Shown here: positions 12,853 through 24,150 of the stretch, piece after piece
Numbering within the stretch: position 1 is the first letter of the stretch
Layout: every line of letters begins with the position of its first letter
From: Eonycteris spelaea
Lineage: Eukaryota; Chordata; Mammalia; Chiroptera; Pteropodidae
Length of the DNA: 64,000 nt
Reading direction: 5' to 3'
Assembly: GCA_003508835.1 (NCBI GenBank)
Contig: PUFA01000166.1
Location: 2,032,001 to 2,096,000 of the forward strand
Made by a program: the position numbers and the translations under genes
The notes under the pieces: model-generated
Database searches by the model: none
Told to the model about the DNA's origin: nothing
The model's input: the letters and a program-made list of their open reading frames with translations, nothing else

Positions 12853-12861
12853 AATTCAAAC
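12853..12861. repeat. Left target-site duplication of the EEF1A1 retrocopy (candidate)
   Basis: The nonamer aattcaaac lies four bases before the 5' end of the retrocopy. The same nonamer recurs at 15109-15117 straight after an A-rich run. This is the arrangement expected of L1-mediated retroposition. Confidence 0.6.
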
Positions 12862-12864
12862 CTA

Positions 12865-14600
12865 CTTTTTTTGCAATGGATTTGCCACAAGAACACGTGT
12901 ACATGAAAATAACCACTAACTTTAAGCCAAAATAGGAAAGAAAAACTCATAGCAATATCATCATCACTGAATGTAGAATAGGGCAAGTCTACCACCACTG
13001 GCCATCTGAGCTACATATGTGGTAAGATCAACAAAGAACCATAGAAAAATTTGAGAAGGGGACTGCTGTCATTGGAAAGGGCTCCTTCAAATAAGTCTGG
13101 GTTTGGGATATACTGAAAGCTGAACATGGATGTGGCATCCCCATTAACATCTCCCTGTAGAAATTTAAGACCAGCAAAGCAGTATGTGACCATCAATGAT
13201 GCCCCAAGACACAAAGACTTTTTCAAAAACATGACTATAGGCACATCTCAGGCTGTTCTGATTTTTCCTGCTAGTGTTGGTGAATTTGAAGCAGGTATCA
13301 CCAAGAATGGGCAGATCTGTGAGCATGCTCTTTGGCTTACATACTAGATGTGAAACAACTAATCATTGGTGTTAACAAAAGGATTTCACTGAGCCATCCT
13401 ACAGCAAGAAGAGATATGAAGAAATCAATAAGGAAGTCAGTACATATATTAAGAAAATTGGCAACACCCAACACAATAGCATTTGTGTCCATTTCAGGCT
13501 GGAATGGTAACAACATGCTTCAGGAGCCAAGAGCAAACATGCTTTGGTTTAAAGGATGGAAAGTCTCCCATAAAGATGACAAAGCCAGTGAAACCATGCT
13601 ATTTGAAGCTCTAGATTGCATACTCATCCAACTGACAAGCCCTTGCATCTGTCCCTCCAGGATATCTACAAAGTTGGTGTATTGGTACTGTTCCTGTGTC
13701 CCTGTGGAACTGGTGTTCCAAACCCAGCGTAATGGTTATCTTTGCTCTAAACAATGTTAAAAATGAAGTAAAGTTTGTTGAAATGCATTATGAAAATTGA
13801 TTGAAGCTTTTCCTAAGGACAATGTGGGCTTCAATGTCAAGAATGTGTCTGCCACAGATATTGTAAATGTACCATGGCTGGTGACAGCCAAATGATCCAT
13901 CAAGCATCTGGCTTCACAGCTCAGGTGATTATCCTGAAATATCCAGGGCAAATAAGTGCTGGCTATGCACCGTGCTGGACTATCATACAGCTTATGTGGT
14001 TTAAAAGTCAGCCGAGCTAAAGAAGATTGACTGTCATTCTGGGAAGAAGCTAGATAACCCAAATTTTTTAAATCAGGTGATACTGACATTGTTGATATGA
14101 TTCCTGGCAACCCCCACATGTACTGAGAGCTACTCTGACTATCTTCCTCTGGGTCATTTTGTTGCTTGTGATATGAGACGACAGCTGCTCTGAGTGTCAT
14201 CAAAGCAGTGGACAAGAAGGCTGATGTAGCTGGCAGTTACTAAGTCTGCCAGAAATTTCAGAAGGCTAAATAAATATTATCCCTAGTCTTCATCAGCAGT
14301 GGAAGAACAGTATCAGAACTATTTGCCTCTATTGGCCATTTAAGTTTAACAGTAAAAAAAAAAAAAATTAAACGGTTAATAATAATGCTCTATAAAACCT
14401 TCAGAAGGAAGGAAAATGTTTTCTGGACCATTTGTTTTGTGTACAGTAGTTTTAAGTTATTTGCTTTTAAAATTAATACTTTTCAATGGAAACAACTTGA
14501 CCAAAAATCTGTCACAGAATTTCAAGACCCATTAAAACAAAGTCTAATAAGAAATCTGTGTCTTCTTTTGATCAACACTGTGAATTCCTATAGTACTACT
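12865..14600 (+). pseudogene. EEF1A1P: Processed pseudogene of translation elongation factor eEF1A1
   Basis: The parent gene makes eEF1A1, the GTPase that delivers aminoacyl-tRNA to the ribosome. This intronless copy begins at a C followed by a T tract, matching the 5'-terminal oligopyrimidine start of EEF1A1 mRNA. It runs through the 5' UTR, the coding region (12932 to stop at 14271-14273) and well into the 3' UTR. Recognisable protein segments include [16 protein letters not shown] (parent IIDAPGHRDFIKNM, the G3 region with the DxxG glycine lost), GVGEFEAG-like [19 protein letters not shown] and [11 protein letters not shown]. Broken: the start codon is ATA instead of ATG, stops and frameshifts are scattered throughout, and the coding span is about 47 bp shorter than the usual 1389. 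No promoter is carried along. Homology is clear to about 14600. An A8 run and a matching 9-bp flank at 15101-15117 suggest the insertion really ends there. Confidence 0.95.
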
Positions 14601-15100
14601 TAGATAAGAGACTTAAGAGTTGCTCGTAATCTATTTCTTCTGGCGTTCCAGCTTCACAATTTGATAATTCTGGATTAATGTTATTTTCTGGGTGGGAATT
14701 TTGTTTTCTTCACCTCATCTAAGAGAAGAGTCATCTATATTTTTTAGGATATAGTGAAACGCTTTAGGAGAGGGTCTGTTGGCTGTACCACTTCATAGCT
14801 AGGACTTACAAGCAAAGAGTATCTTTGTTTATGGGTAATAAACTAAGGTCAAATTCTGTAATATTAAAGTCCATGCGTTCCATGTATAATTTTGTGTAGT
14901 GGTATCATTATTGAGTAAATTTGCTAGTTCAATCTCAAATTATAGTTTCCCAGTAATTAGAATGTGCATGCTCACATTTGCAAATATTGAAGTAGTTTAA
15001 AGAACCTAGAGTGGAACCTTAAATAGTACTGAGGACTGTCCTGAAAGACTTCATGATATCTAAACTCTAGTAAAAAATGAAGATACTGGAAGTTAAAGGG

Positions 15101-15117
15101 GGAAAAAAAATTCAAAC
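15101..15117. repeat. Candidate poly-A remnant and right target-site duplication of the EEF1A1 retrocopy
   Basis: A run of eight A bases leads into aattcaaac (15109-15117), identical to 12853-12861. If correct, the retrocopy carries a 3' UTR of roughly 830 bases, from a distal poly-A site of EEF1A1. The sequence 14600-15100 is too diverged for me to align with certainty. Confidence 0.5.
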
Positions 15118-15244
15118 TCGTAACTTCTGAATCTCTCTCCAGAATCGTTCCATTGTGCAGATGAGTGAAACATTTCTACTCAATCTATTGTTTATCATCT
15201 TAATGTCATTCGTAACCTTGTTGAGCTTGTAAAAGTTTAATCTA

Positions 15245-15480
15245 AATGACTCCAGGGTCATTCTGCTGTTCAAAACTTAGGTGCAACTATTCCTGGTCTC
15301 CAACACGCTTCGTGGTGAAAGTCCAATTCCCTCTCCAAGATTTCTATATTTTCCTCTGGGCTCAGGTGCCTGTCTACTTCTCACTTCAGCTGACTTCTTA
15401 TTCACCACTTGACATCTTACAACTTTTCCTTTATTGCCATCTGGGTTCTGAATTGCCTTCCCTTAGTTTATATACACTAA
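15245..15480 (+). mobile_element. L2 LINE fragment
   Basis: The order 'cattctgctgttcaaaactt', 'ggtgaaagtccaattccct', then 'tgaattgccttccctta' follows the sense L2 3' region. Diverged and short; limits are approximate. Confidence 0.5.
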
Positions 15481-17300
15481 CAAACAAAGCTTATACACAC
15501 AAAACCTTTGTGTAGCAGGTTTTACAGAAAGTTGATAAAAATTAAGAAATAGATAGGGTTTGCATTGCTGACCCATAGAATCAGAGTTTGGATAATAGTC
15601 ATCCTGTTCTAGAAATCTTTTGGCTGATTTCCCATATTTCTCAGCTAATTATTCTCCTTTCTGTCCCTTCCCACCTCCATCAATTATTTTTATGCAGAGT
15701 AATTCTAACTGTTTGTTTCTGCCCCAGATTTTTTGAATCCTGTGGTGAACCTATTTTTTCATACCCACATGCCCAAGATATTTTTTTAGACCATCTATTC
15801 ACAATGGAAATTCTACTATCATCTATTAGAAAGCAACAGGTTGGTTTTTTTTTGGTTGTCTTCTTTTTTTTTTTTTTTACCTCCCACTAACTGTACCATA
15901 TGTTTAAATGTACACAGGGAAAAAATCTGCTCTTAAAGGTAGCTAATCTAATAGGGAAATAAATGCACATAACTCAGATTTCTCTTGAGCCTTACCAACT
16001 TGTGAAAACAATGAAATAACAGTTCAGCCTCTATAACATGTCTCCCTGCCTTCAGGACTCCCTGGCCTCATGTCCTGACATATGAAGAAGGCCAATATAA
16101 CAGAAATTCAACCAATACAACTATTAAAAACTATATTACTTACAGAGGAGGGAAAAGATGTCTAAAACCCAAAGAAGAGTTACTGGATGACCATAGGCAA
16201 AAAATGACAACATCTGAGGTTTAACTCATCTATTTAGTTAGGTTTCTGATCTTGAGTCATCAGGGTGTTCAATGGGTAACAGCTTCTAATGTCTGTTTAA
16301 TCTATTTTAGTTTTACACTTCCCTTTGAAAAAAAAATCTAGGGTTTTCTGAGGTTTCCATTTCTGACCAAACGGAAAGTATTAACACTCAGAAAGCAACT
16401 GACAGTGGGAATCCGTTTAACTTCATGCTTTATGTTTCTATTATAAGCAATGAGAGAAACTAATCGAGTCAGTGAAAAGACAGTTTTACAAAACAAGTTT
16501 AAATAATGTTGCTATCACAGGTCCTCTGTCCCTTATTTACAACTCAAAAATGCAAAGGGCTCTGAAATTCTAACGGTTTTTATTCATAAAGTTTTCTAGC
16601 AATGTCATTTGGTGTCAACACCTGAACTGCATAGCGATGAGAGGCTGCTTATAGTCTTTGTTCATCCCACTTCATGGGAGTCATCATGAGCTTCCTTTAG
16701 AAACATGAAAGTGCTTGATTACAAGGTGTTCCTCCAGGCACACCAAGAGATGCACAAAAGTATAGAATGCAGAATCTACCTTCTCAATGTCTAAGACATC
16801 ATGAATTCCAAAACATATCCAGCACAAGGGTTTCAGATAAAGTGTTGGGTGTGTATATTGGCATCTGTGAGAGGAACATGAGAGCAAAGTGAAGGACGGT
16901 AATGAAATGGGAGAAATAGGTATGCAGTGTCCCTATTTTCAGAAGGTTTAATCAGAACATGTGGTCTGTTAAAGGGAGAGAATACTAGACATACGACTGT
17001 GTTGAACACATGTAGAGTCATGTAGAAGTTGTGCTGAGTGAGAGTATTTGGGAAACCCTGCTAAGTCCTCCAGTCAAAGCCAGACTCGCTTACTGGAGCC
17101 TGCAGCCCAGCCATGCTCATCACCACCTACAGTGCAGGCTGATGAAGGCAGGACAATAAGATCACAAATATTCTGATGGAAATTTTCCAAGCTTCTCCTT
17201 TTTATTCTAAGAAGTATGATAATCTGAGTTGTTGTTGTTGTTGTTTCAATATTCATTTCATTTTCAGGGGAAAAAAAGATTATTTTAAAAAGAAAAGAGA
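15481..17300. other. Unique intergenic DNA with one minus-strand open frame
   Basis: No known repeat recognised with confidence. Poly-T tracts lie near 15846-15878. On the minus strand a 67-codon frame (16684-16887) is followed about 100 bases downstream by an AATAAA hexamer (reverse complement at about 16579-16584). I do not recognise the peptide, and another minus-strand frame overlaps it, so coding is not supported. A (TTG)n run of about 15 bases lies near 17230-17245. Confidence 0.5.
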
Positions 17301-17304
17301 CAAG

Positions 17305-17495
17305 GGGTAAAGTAGTTCTCAAATTTGGCAGCACATCAGAATCACTTGGGAAGCTTTTTAAACTACTGATGTCTAAGTCCATCCCAGACCCACTGAACAA
17401 GAAGCTCCTGAAATAGTTCCAAAGTACATGGAGTCCTCAAAGTGCCCAAGGTAATTCTGATGTATAGACAAAATTCAGAACTATTGCCTTACAAT
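17305..17495 (+). mobile_element. MER5A-like hAT-Charlie DNA transposon
   Basis: Shows 'tagttctcaaatttggcagc', 'catcagaatcacttgggaag', 'aggtaattctgatgtata' and a closing 'cagaactattgcc', in the order of MER5A. The inverted ends are eroded. Confidence 0.8.
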
Positions 17496-18235
<740 letters not shown>

Positions 18236-18239
18236 TTTG

Positions 18240-18660
18240 GATTTTATTCTCCCTTCTCCTCCTCAGGTCTCCTTCCTAGAGATCTTGCCTTGATTCCCAA
18301 TTTAAATTGGGTTCCCTGTTATTGTTTCTCAGAACACCATGTGCTTTTCTTTTACAGCACTCATCATGATTTAATTAAATGTTTATCTCTTGGCTTACTT
18401 ATTTAACATCTATTTTCCTTCTAGATGATAGGACATTTGAACTCAGGAATCAAGTTTGTTTTTTGTTGTTTAGTTTGGTTTGGATTTTGTTTGTTAGTTT
18501 TTTTGGAGGGTGTTGGTTGTTTTGATTGATTTTTGTTTTGGGGTGTTCTCTTGGGATGGGAAAGGTCTTTTTTTTTATTGAATGCATCAAATCAGGGCCT
18601 AAGGCTAACACATAGTGGACAATAAATAAATATTCGCTGTATCGATGAATTAAATACCCC
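18240..18660 (+). mobile_element. L2 LINE 3' end, split by a GT-rich stretch
   Basis: Sense L2 3' end: 'tctccttcctagagatcttg', 'tttacagcactcatcatgat' and, after a gap, 'cacatagtggacaataaata'. Between about 18450 and 18575 lies a T/G-rich low-complexity stretch not expected in L2. Confidence 0.7.
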
Positions 18661-18917
18661 CAGAATCCAGTAAGCTAGGGTCAATGGATATGTTCATTAG
18701 AAGGTTGCTGGAGACTTATGAAAAGGTATAAGAGCAGAGAGAACTAGAAACCAGAGAGCAGTAGTTGGAAGAAGTTCTGAGACCCCATGGAAGGGAGGAG
18801 TAGTACATTCACCTTTATGTAACAGAACTTCGTTACAGTAAAAATAAAAGTGTTCAAACTGCAATATTCCAAGCAATGAGTCACACCTAACATGAACATT
18901 TATTTCAGAGTTGCACG

Positions 18918-18964
18918 TACTATCTATCCATCTATCTATCTATCTATCTCTATCTATCTATTAC

Positions 18965-19014
<50 letters not shown>
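18918..19014. repeat. Compound microsatellite (CTAT)n-(AT)n-(GT)n
   Basis: A tetranucleotide CTAT tract with one CTC slip is followed by a short AT tract and about 40 bases of GT repeats. Likely polymorphic. Confidence 0.95.
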
Positions 19015-19016
<2 letters not shown>

Positions 19017-19125
19017 TTCAGAACAAATACTTTGATGGTGCTTTATTTGCTATGGCAAGTGCTTAATTGCAGCTTGTTTTGTTATTTATTTAAATGTCAG
19101 TAACACTCTCTCCTACAAATATTAA

Positions 19126-19174
19126 ATTTTATAATCAAGTATTGATGAAGCCTTCTTTCATCAATGTTTTCTTA
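19126..19174. repeat. 49-bp direct repeat, copy 1
   Basis: Identical base for base to 20028-20076. It contains a perfect 9-bp stem (attgatgaa and ttcatcaat) around a 7-base loop. This copy sits in unique DNA and is probably the source. Confidence 0.9.
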
Positions 19175-19424
19175 AGCATTTTGTATTTTTATCAGGCCCG
19201 TTCATTTCCCCTGTGATGATCTAAAAATTGGTTTTAGGTGATATATCATCTATGTTCCCCTGGAACACATTTTTCTCAACAGTTTGAAAACATTCATGTA
19301 CATTAATCTGACACCATGCAGTGGGGCCCAAGCCACAATAAATACAGTATAATGAGTCAATCCCAGTGCCAATTGATGTCAAGCATTCTCAAGTTCCTTG
19401 CATATCATGATAAATACAATAAAT

Positions 19425-20135
19425 TAATCCATACATTCAGTGAACCAGTCAGCCAGCATTTGTGCAAGTGTTAACCATAAGTCACATCAGGGAATAAAAT
19501 GATGTAAAACACTATGATGGTATATAATACTATGATATATAACATTATACCTGCCCCAATGAAGTTCATAGTCCAAGTGGAGAGACAGACATGAAAGCAA
19601 ATAGGAGCAATAAAGAGTTACAGCAGCTATGATAGAAGCAAGTATACTTTAGACAGAAAAAGGCTGGAGTTTGGGGTAATAAAGAGGTGAGAAGAGCTTC
19701 TCGACTTGAGTTGTATCTTAAAACTGACTAAATAAAGAAGGTTAGAGTGGGAGGAATAATGGAAAGAAAGGGCAGTCCAGGTATGATGAAATAACAGATC
19801 AAAGACCCAGAGGCATGCAAGAGCATGCATGTGGAACATGCTAGTCATTAGGTGTCTTGCTGGTTATTGGGCATGAGGGGAAGGTAGGGGGCTCAGTGAG
19901 AAATGAGGTTGGAGAGGCAAACAGAGACCAGATTGTGAAGTGTCTTGTGTGCTATGCTGAGCAGTTTGGATTATATTCTCTTGATAATGTGGAGTTTCTG
20001 GAGTGTTTTTAAATTAGGAGTGACTTGATTTTATAATCAAGTATTGATGAAGCCTTCTTTCATCAATGTTTTCTTATGTCTTTGAGACTTCACTCCAGCA
20101 GTTGTTTAGAGATTATAAAGTTTGAGGCCTAGAGA
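19425..20135 (-). mobile_element. L2 LINE fragment (first of two)
   Basis: The plus strand reads as antisense L2 from its 3' end: a 'gaagttcatagtccaagtgg' block, 'ggcatgcaagagcatgcatg', 'gaggttggagaggcaaacag', 'gagcagtttggattatattc', then 'aggagtgacttgattttat'. The L2 is interrupted at about 20033-20076 by the second 49-bp repeat copy and resumes with a 'cttcactccagcagttgttt' block. Confidence 0.75.
20028..20076. repeat. 49-bp direct repeat, copy 2, inserted in L2
   Basis: An exact copy of 19126-19174 lying between two halves of an antisense L2. The first few bases could be native L2, which would be microhomology at the junction. It looks like a short local templated insertion. Confidence 0.85.
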
Positions 20136-20139
20136 CATT

Positions 20140-21330
20140 CACTTATTCAAATATTTTTTAAAGTAACTTTAAGTGCTAGATACTGTCCTAAACTCCAGGA
20201 ATACAATGATGAGCCAAGGAGACAAGATCTCTATTCCCACAGAACATTCTAGCAGAGGCAGATAGATAATAATTAGAGAAGTGAATAGATAAACACGAAA
20301 AGTAGAAGATGATGTTAAGAACTGTGCAAAAATGGAAACAGCCTAGCATAAGAGTATTCGATTGCTACTTTAAGTTGCATGGCTAAGAAAGACCTCCCTG
20401 AGAAGAATCAGAATGACAAGAAAAATCATTCTCTGTGATTGGGAGTAGAGCATTCTAGGCAAAGGGAACAACTAGTGCTAAGATGACAAAAGCTTAGCCA
20501 GCTCAAGAAATGGAAAGAAGGCCAGAGTGTCCAGTGAATAGCAACAAGGAGGTGAGGGGTAAGAGATTAATTTTAATAGGTAGACTCAGACTAGAATTCA
20601 AAGTCCATGTCACCTAAGGCAACATGTGTGGATTTTATTTTAAATGCTATAAAGCCACAGCATGGTTTCGAGCAAGCAAATGTATATTTTTAAATGATCA
20701 CTGACAGTGTGTGGATGGTGGATACGAGTAGAAGTAGAAAGAAGTCAGAAAGCTATTTCAGCAGTCCTCATGGAAGAGATGAGGGTGGACTAGGGTGGAG
20801 TAGATGAGGTTGATGGCAGAAGAGGTGGAGAGAAGCTGATGAAATTGGGAAATGTTTGTATGTGGAGTTAAGAGAGGACTTAGTGCTGGGTTAGATATGG
20901 GAAGAAGAGGAAAAAATGAAATTAAAGAACACTGATAAAAGATTGGCATGGTGGACTGGATGGTGGTAATGTTTACTGAGAAAGGAGCAGATATGAGAGA
21001 GGAAAATGGGAATTTATGTTGAGCCATGTTAAATTTCAGGTAACTATGGCATCCAAGTGGCGATGACAAGTTGGCAAATGGGTGTCCACATCTGGAGTTT
21101 CAAGGAGAGGTCAGAGCTTAGATAAAGACTCAGAAGTCACCCCCATGTAGTAGTAGTAGCAGTAGTAATAGGAGGAGGAGGTGGAGGAGGAGGAGGAGGA
21201 GGAGGAGGAGGAAGAGGAGGAGGGGGAGGAGGAGGAGGAGTGTTTCTAAAGCCCTGGGACTGGATGGGATACCAGGGAGATGGTATAACTGAAAGAAAAG
21301 AGATTACCCCTGAATGAGCTCCGGTTACCG
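20140..21330 (-). mobile_element. L2 LINE fragment (second), with purine microsatellite
   Basis: A second antisense L2 begins again at the 3' end ('gaatacaatgatgagccaag', 'cattctaggcaaagggaac', 'aaatggaaagaaggccagag'). It continues through 'ggactagggtggagtagatg' and a 'gaggtcagagcttagataaa' block to 'ccctgggactggatgggata'. It is longer than most L2 relics in the window. A TAG/GGA microsatellite expanded inside it at 21146-21241. Confidence 0.8.
21146..21241. repeat. (TAG)n then (GGA)n microsatellite
   Basis: About 25 bases of TAG-type repeats, then some 70 bases of nearly pure GGA on the plus strand. Such one-sided purine runs can form triplex DNA, and the G-runs could fold as a weak quadruplex. 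Confidence 0.95.
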
Positions 21331-21985
21331 AGGAGCTGTAAATCTGGTTAAAAAGAGATATTGTGACATTATAGAAGCCAAGAAAAGAATGAATAGCATT
21401 AGAATATTATTATAATTTTTTAAAAGTAAGATACCACTATAACAAAGCTTCTGTTGCAGCAATGTGGCTTGTCCATGTCTCAGTGCTCTGAAACCTCAGT
21501 GCTATCATGGTGTCTGGCACAGAGTAGTAATAAAAGAAATCTTGCTGAATCTAAAGCTCATGAGAGAGACCTGTGTTGGAGGTTTGTTTATATAGATGTG
21601 GGAAACTTCAAAATGGAAGTCATGGGCGTGGGTGAGTAAGAGTTCTCAAGATCAGTATAGAATGGGATAAAAGCTAAGGTCAAACAAAATCCAGCAAATA
21701 ACATTGAATGAATGTTTCGCAATTGAACATTTAGCAACATTTAGCAATGGAAACAGAGAAAGAATACTCAGAGAGACAAAAGTGGAGTCAGGAAAGCATT
21801 ATTATGGGGGAGCTGTGTGAAATGCTACAAAACAAAACAAAACAAAACAAAACAAAACAAAACAAAACAAAACAAAAAAACAACCAGAGTCCATTAGCCC
21901 ACCCAGGAGGAAAGTGGAGTCAACAAAAGGATCTTGGTTGTAGTGGGCAAAGAGGAGTAAGGAAGTGAGGAAAGTAAGTTTGGAC
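21331..21985. other. Intergenic DNA with an (AAAAC)n microsatellite
   Basis: No gene recognised. The AAAAC pentamer is repeated about ten times at 21827-21881. The rest is unassigned. Confidence 0.6.
21827..21881. repeat. (AAAAC)n microsatellite
   Basis: Nearly perfect pentamer repeat ending in a short poly-A. Confidence 0.95.
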
Positions 21986-21989
21986 TACT

Positions 21990-22172
21990 CTTTTAGGAAG
22001 TGGGGAATTATTGTTTGGTATAGAATTTCAGTTTTGCAAGATGAAGAGTTCTGGAAACTAGTTGCACAATAATATAATTTGTACTTAACACTAGTGAGCT
22101 ATAAACTTAATAATGGTTAAGATGATAAATTTTATGTTGTGTGTATTTTACCACAATTAAAATTTTTTAATG
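21990..22172 (+). mobile_element. L1 3' end (older L1M-type)
   Basis: The sense L1 3' UTR signature reads 'tcagttttgcaagatgaaga', 'gttctggaaactagttgcac', then 'ttttatgttgtgtgtatttt' and 'accacaattaaaatt'. Only the last 180 bases of the element remain; an ORF2 part is absent. Confidence 0.75.
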
Positions 22173-22289
22173 CAGGTAAACAGCAAAGGTAGAATAATCA
22201 AGAGACTGATGAAGAGACCGGCTTGTTCTAAAGCTAAAGAAAAGGTGATGAAGCAGATGCTGGTGAGGACAAGCTTGTGACACCAGTGC

Positions 22290-22315
22290 AAAAAAAAAAA
22301 AAAAAAAAAAAAAAG
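22290..22315. repeat. Poly-A tract
   Basis: About 25 consecutive A bases. It could be the tail of an unrecognised retroposon to its left, or simple slippage. Confidence 0.8.
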
Positions 22316-22559
22316 AGGAAGAGTGTACATTAACCTCACTTTTCTCTACAAGAGAGAGGCAGGACTCACTCCACTCTCAGTTATCTGTGATTTGAGAACG
22401 ACAGCAAAGAGAGATCATTTCATAGAGGAACCAAACCTTATTTTTGCCGTCTTCTCTCCTGCTAGACAGTTTTTCCCCAAGTAAATAATATCAATGAGAG
22501 TAATGAGTCTCATTTCACAGATAAATAAAAAATCTTATCTTTGAGAATATTCAGACATA

Positions 22560-23140
22560 TCAAATTTGGCATCCACTCATTAGAAACCAAGGCTAAGATC
22601 ATCCACACTCTCATATTCTCCATTACTATGTATGAATGCAAAAGTTGGACAGTGAAGAAGACTAATTTTTTTTTTAAATGATATTTTGAAAATATGGTGT
22701 TGAAGGAGCACTCTATAGATAGATAACCTGGACCGCCAGAAAGACGAACAGGTGGGTCCTAGTGCAAATTAAACCTGAAACACCACTGGGGCAATAGTGA
22801 CCAAACTAAAGCTGTTCTATTTCAGGTATACCATGAGAAGCAGGGTTCTTTAGAAAAGACAATAATACTTGGAAAATAGAGGCAGTGGGAAGAAAGGAAG
22901 ACTCCATGGGTAGAGTGTTCCCACCAAAGCAAATTACCAAAACCTTATAATAAAATGAATTTAAAGCAGTTACAGGCTCTCAGATGGGTAGACTCCATGA
23001 AAAAAAAAAAAAAAAAAACATAGGCATGAGTCTACAGGAGGTGAGCAGAGCTGTAGAGGACAGGACATTTTGGACGTCACTCAATCATAGTGTCGCCAGA
23101 ATTCTGAACTGACTCAATGGCATGTAACACACACACAGAG
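22560..23140 (+). mobile_element. RTE-type LINE 3' end
   Basis: The order of blocks 'actatgtatgaatgcaaaag', 'ttggacagtgaagaaga', 'aaacctgaaacaccactggg', 'ctgttctatttcaggtatac', 'tgagaagcagggttctttag', 'ggcatgagtctacaggagg' and 'actgactcaatggcatgtaa', then (CA)n, matches the C-terminal coding part and tail of an RTE-clade LINE, as seen in several placental lineages. It is interrupted by a 69-bp insertion (22915-22983) and by a 20-base poly-A (about 23000-23018). No open frame survives. Confidence 0.7.
22906..22992. repeat. 69-bp insertion with 9-bp flanking direct repeats
   Basis: The nonamer atgggtaga occurs at 22906-22914 and 22984-22992, bounding a 69-bp segment absent from the RTE order. 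The segment matches 24317-24347 (except a 5-base gap) directly joined to 24601-24640 (about 90% identical). No terminal inverted repeats are visible. Either a very small deleted mobile element or a templated insertion. Confidence 0.65.
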
Positions 23141-23639
23141 CAACGAAATTATTTCCTTTGTTTCAGTTGCACATTATCAATAAGATCATCTCTTCCACAG
23201 ACATGTATTTTTGAAAATTTGTTTATTCGTTGACAGCTCACCTGGCAATTTCAGGATGTTCTTAAACAAATGAAAGGCATAAACAAGGAATAATAGTAAT
23301 CTTTATTTAAATGTGAATCATTTACAATATCTAAGAGTCATTTACATTCATTTTATAACATCAGAAAAGAAGCACTCATGATATACAAAAAACACCAAAA
23401 TACCTACAGTAAAATTTCATGACACAGCATTACTCTTTGTTGCCCACTTGAATATTAATGCCAGTAAGAATAGAGATAGAGCAGATGTGCCAGAACCTGG
23501 CTTGGCATTTAATTTATCCCAGTACACATGCGCAGTAAGATTTTATTTGCCAGTCAAATTTTATGTTTATCTGTATATACAGGCATGAATTTTAAAAACA
23601 GCAGTGCATAGCTACAATTTTTATCAAAGAAGTGTTTAT

Positions 23640-23945
23640 AAGCAATTTTTTTAATTCACATATAGCTCAGTACATGTTTCTAAAAATTAGGAACTCATTT
23701 TTTAAACATAGCAATATCATTACACCTAAAAAAAAGTAATAATTCCTTAATATCACCAAATGTCCACTCAGCATTTAAACTTCCCAATATATTTTTCAGT
23801 GGCTTGTATGAGGGCCCTAAAAAGCTCCACATATTTGCAATTGGTTGATATGTTCTCCAGGTCTCTTTCAATCTGTAGGTCCCTTTTTCAGCTTTTTTTT
23901 TTTTCTCTCAGCTTCTTGCTTTTATGTTGAAATTGAAGAATGGCC
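23640..23945 (-). mobile_element. L1 3' UTR fragment (older L1M type)
   Basis: The plus strand carries 'aataattccttaatatcacc', 'aaatgtccactcagcattta', 'atttgcaattggttgatatg', and 'tctctttcaatctgtaggtc'. I recognise this order from antisense 3' ends of old L1 subfamilies. Limits are approximate. Confidence 0.6.
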
Positions 23946-24004
23946 TATGAACCATGATAGACGCTTCATGGATATTGTCCTGTTTATTCGCCACCAGTCC
24001 TCCT

Positions 24005-24150
24005 TACAAGTAGATAATATTATTACCTAGATACAAGAACAGGAAATGAAGGCAGAGAAAAATGAATATACTACAGTGGCAGAACTGAGTTTAAGTCTGC
24101 AGACCTGCTTGACTCCAAAGCCCATGTTCTTTCTGCTAACTACAGCCTCC
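24005..24150 (-). mobile_element. MIR SINE
   Basis: The antisense MIR 5' side shows as 'agtggcagaactgagtttaa' then 'gactccaaagcccatgttct'. The 3' half is degraded. Confidence 0.65.

Noticed and set aside
13332..13760. 142-codon plus-strand frame as a gene
   Set aside because: It is the longest unbroken part of the EEF1A1 processed pseudogene; the upstream part is broken and the start codon used is internal.
13757..14215. 152-codon minus-strand frame
   Set aside because: It is antisense to the coding part of the EEF1A1 pseudogene and carries no protein motif of its own.
18918..19014. Short tandem repeats as a CRISPR-like array
   Set aside because: They are simple tetra- and dinucleotide microsatellites without spacers; the genome is mammalian.
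21171..21241. Strong G-quadruplex from the GGA run
   Set aside because: The runs are mostly two G long, with only one longer G block, so a stable four-tract G3 quadruplex is not indicated.
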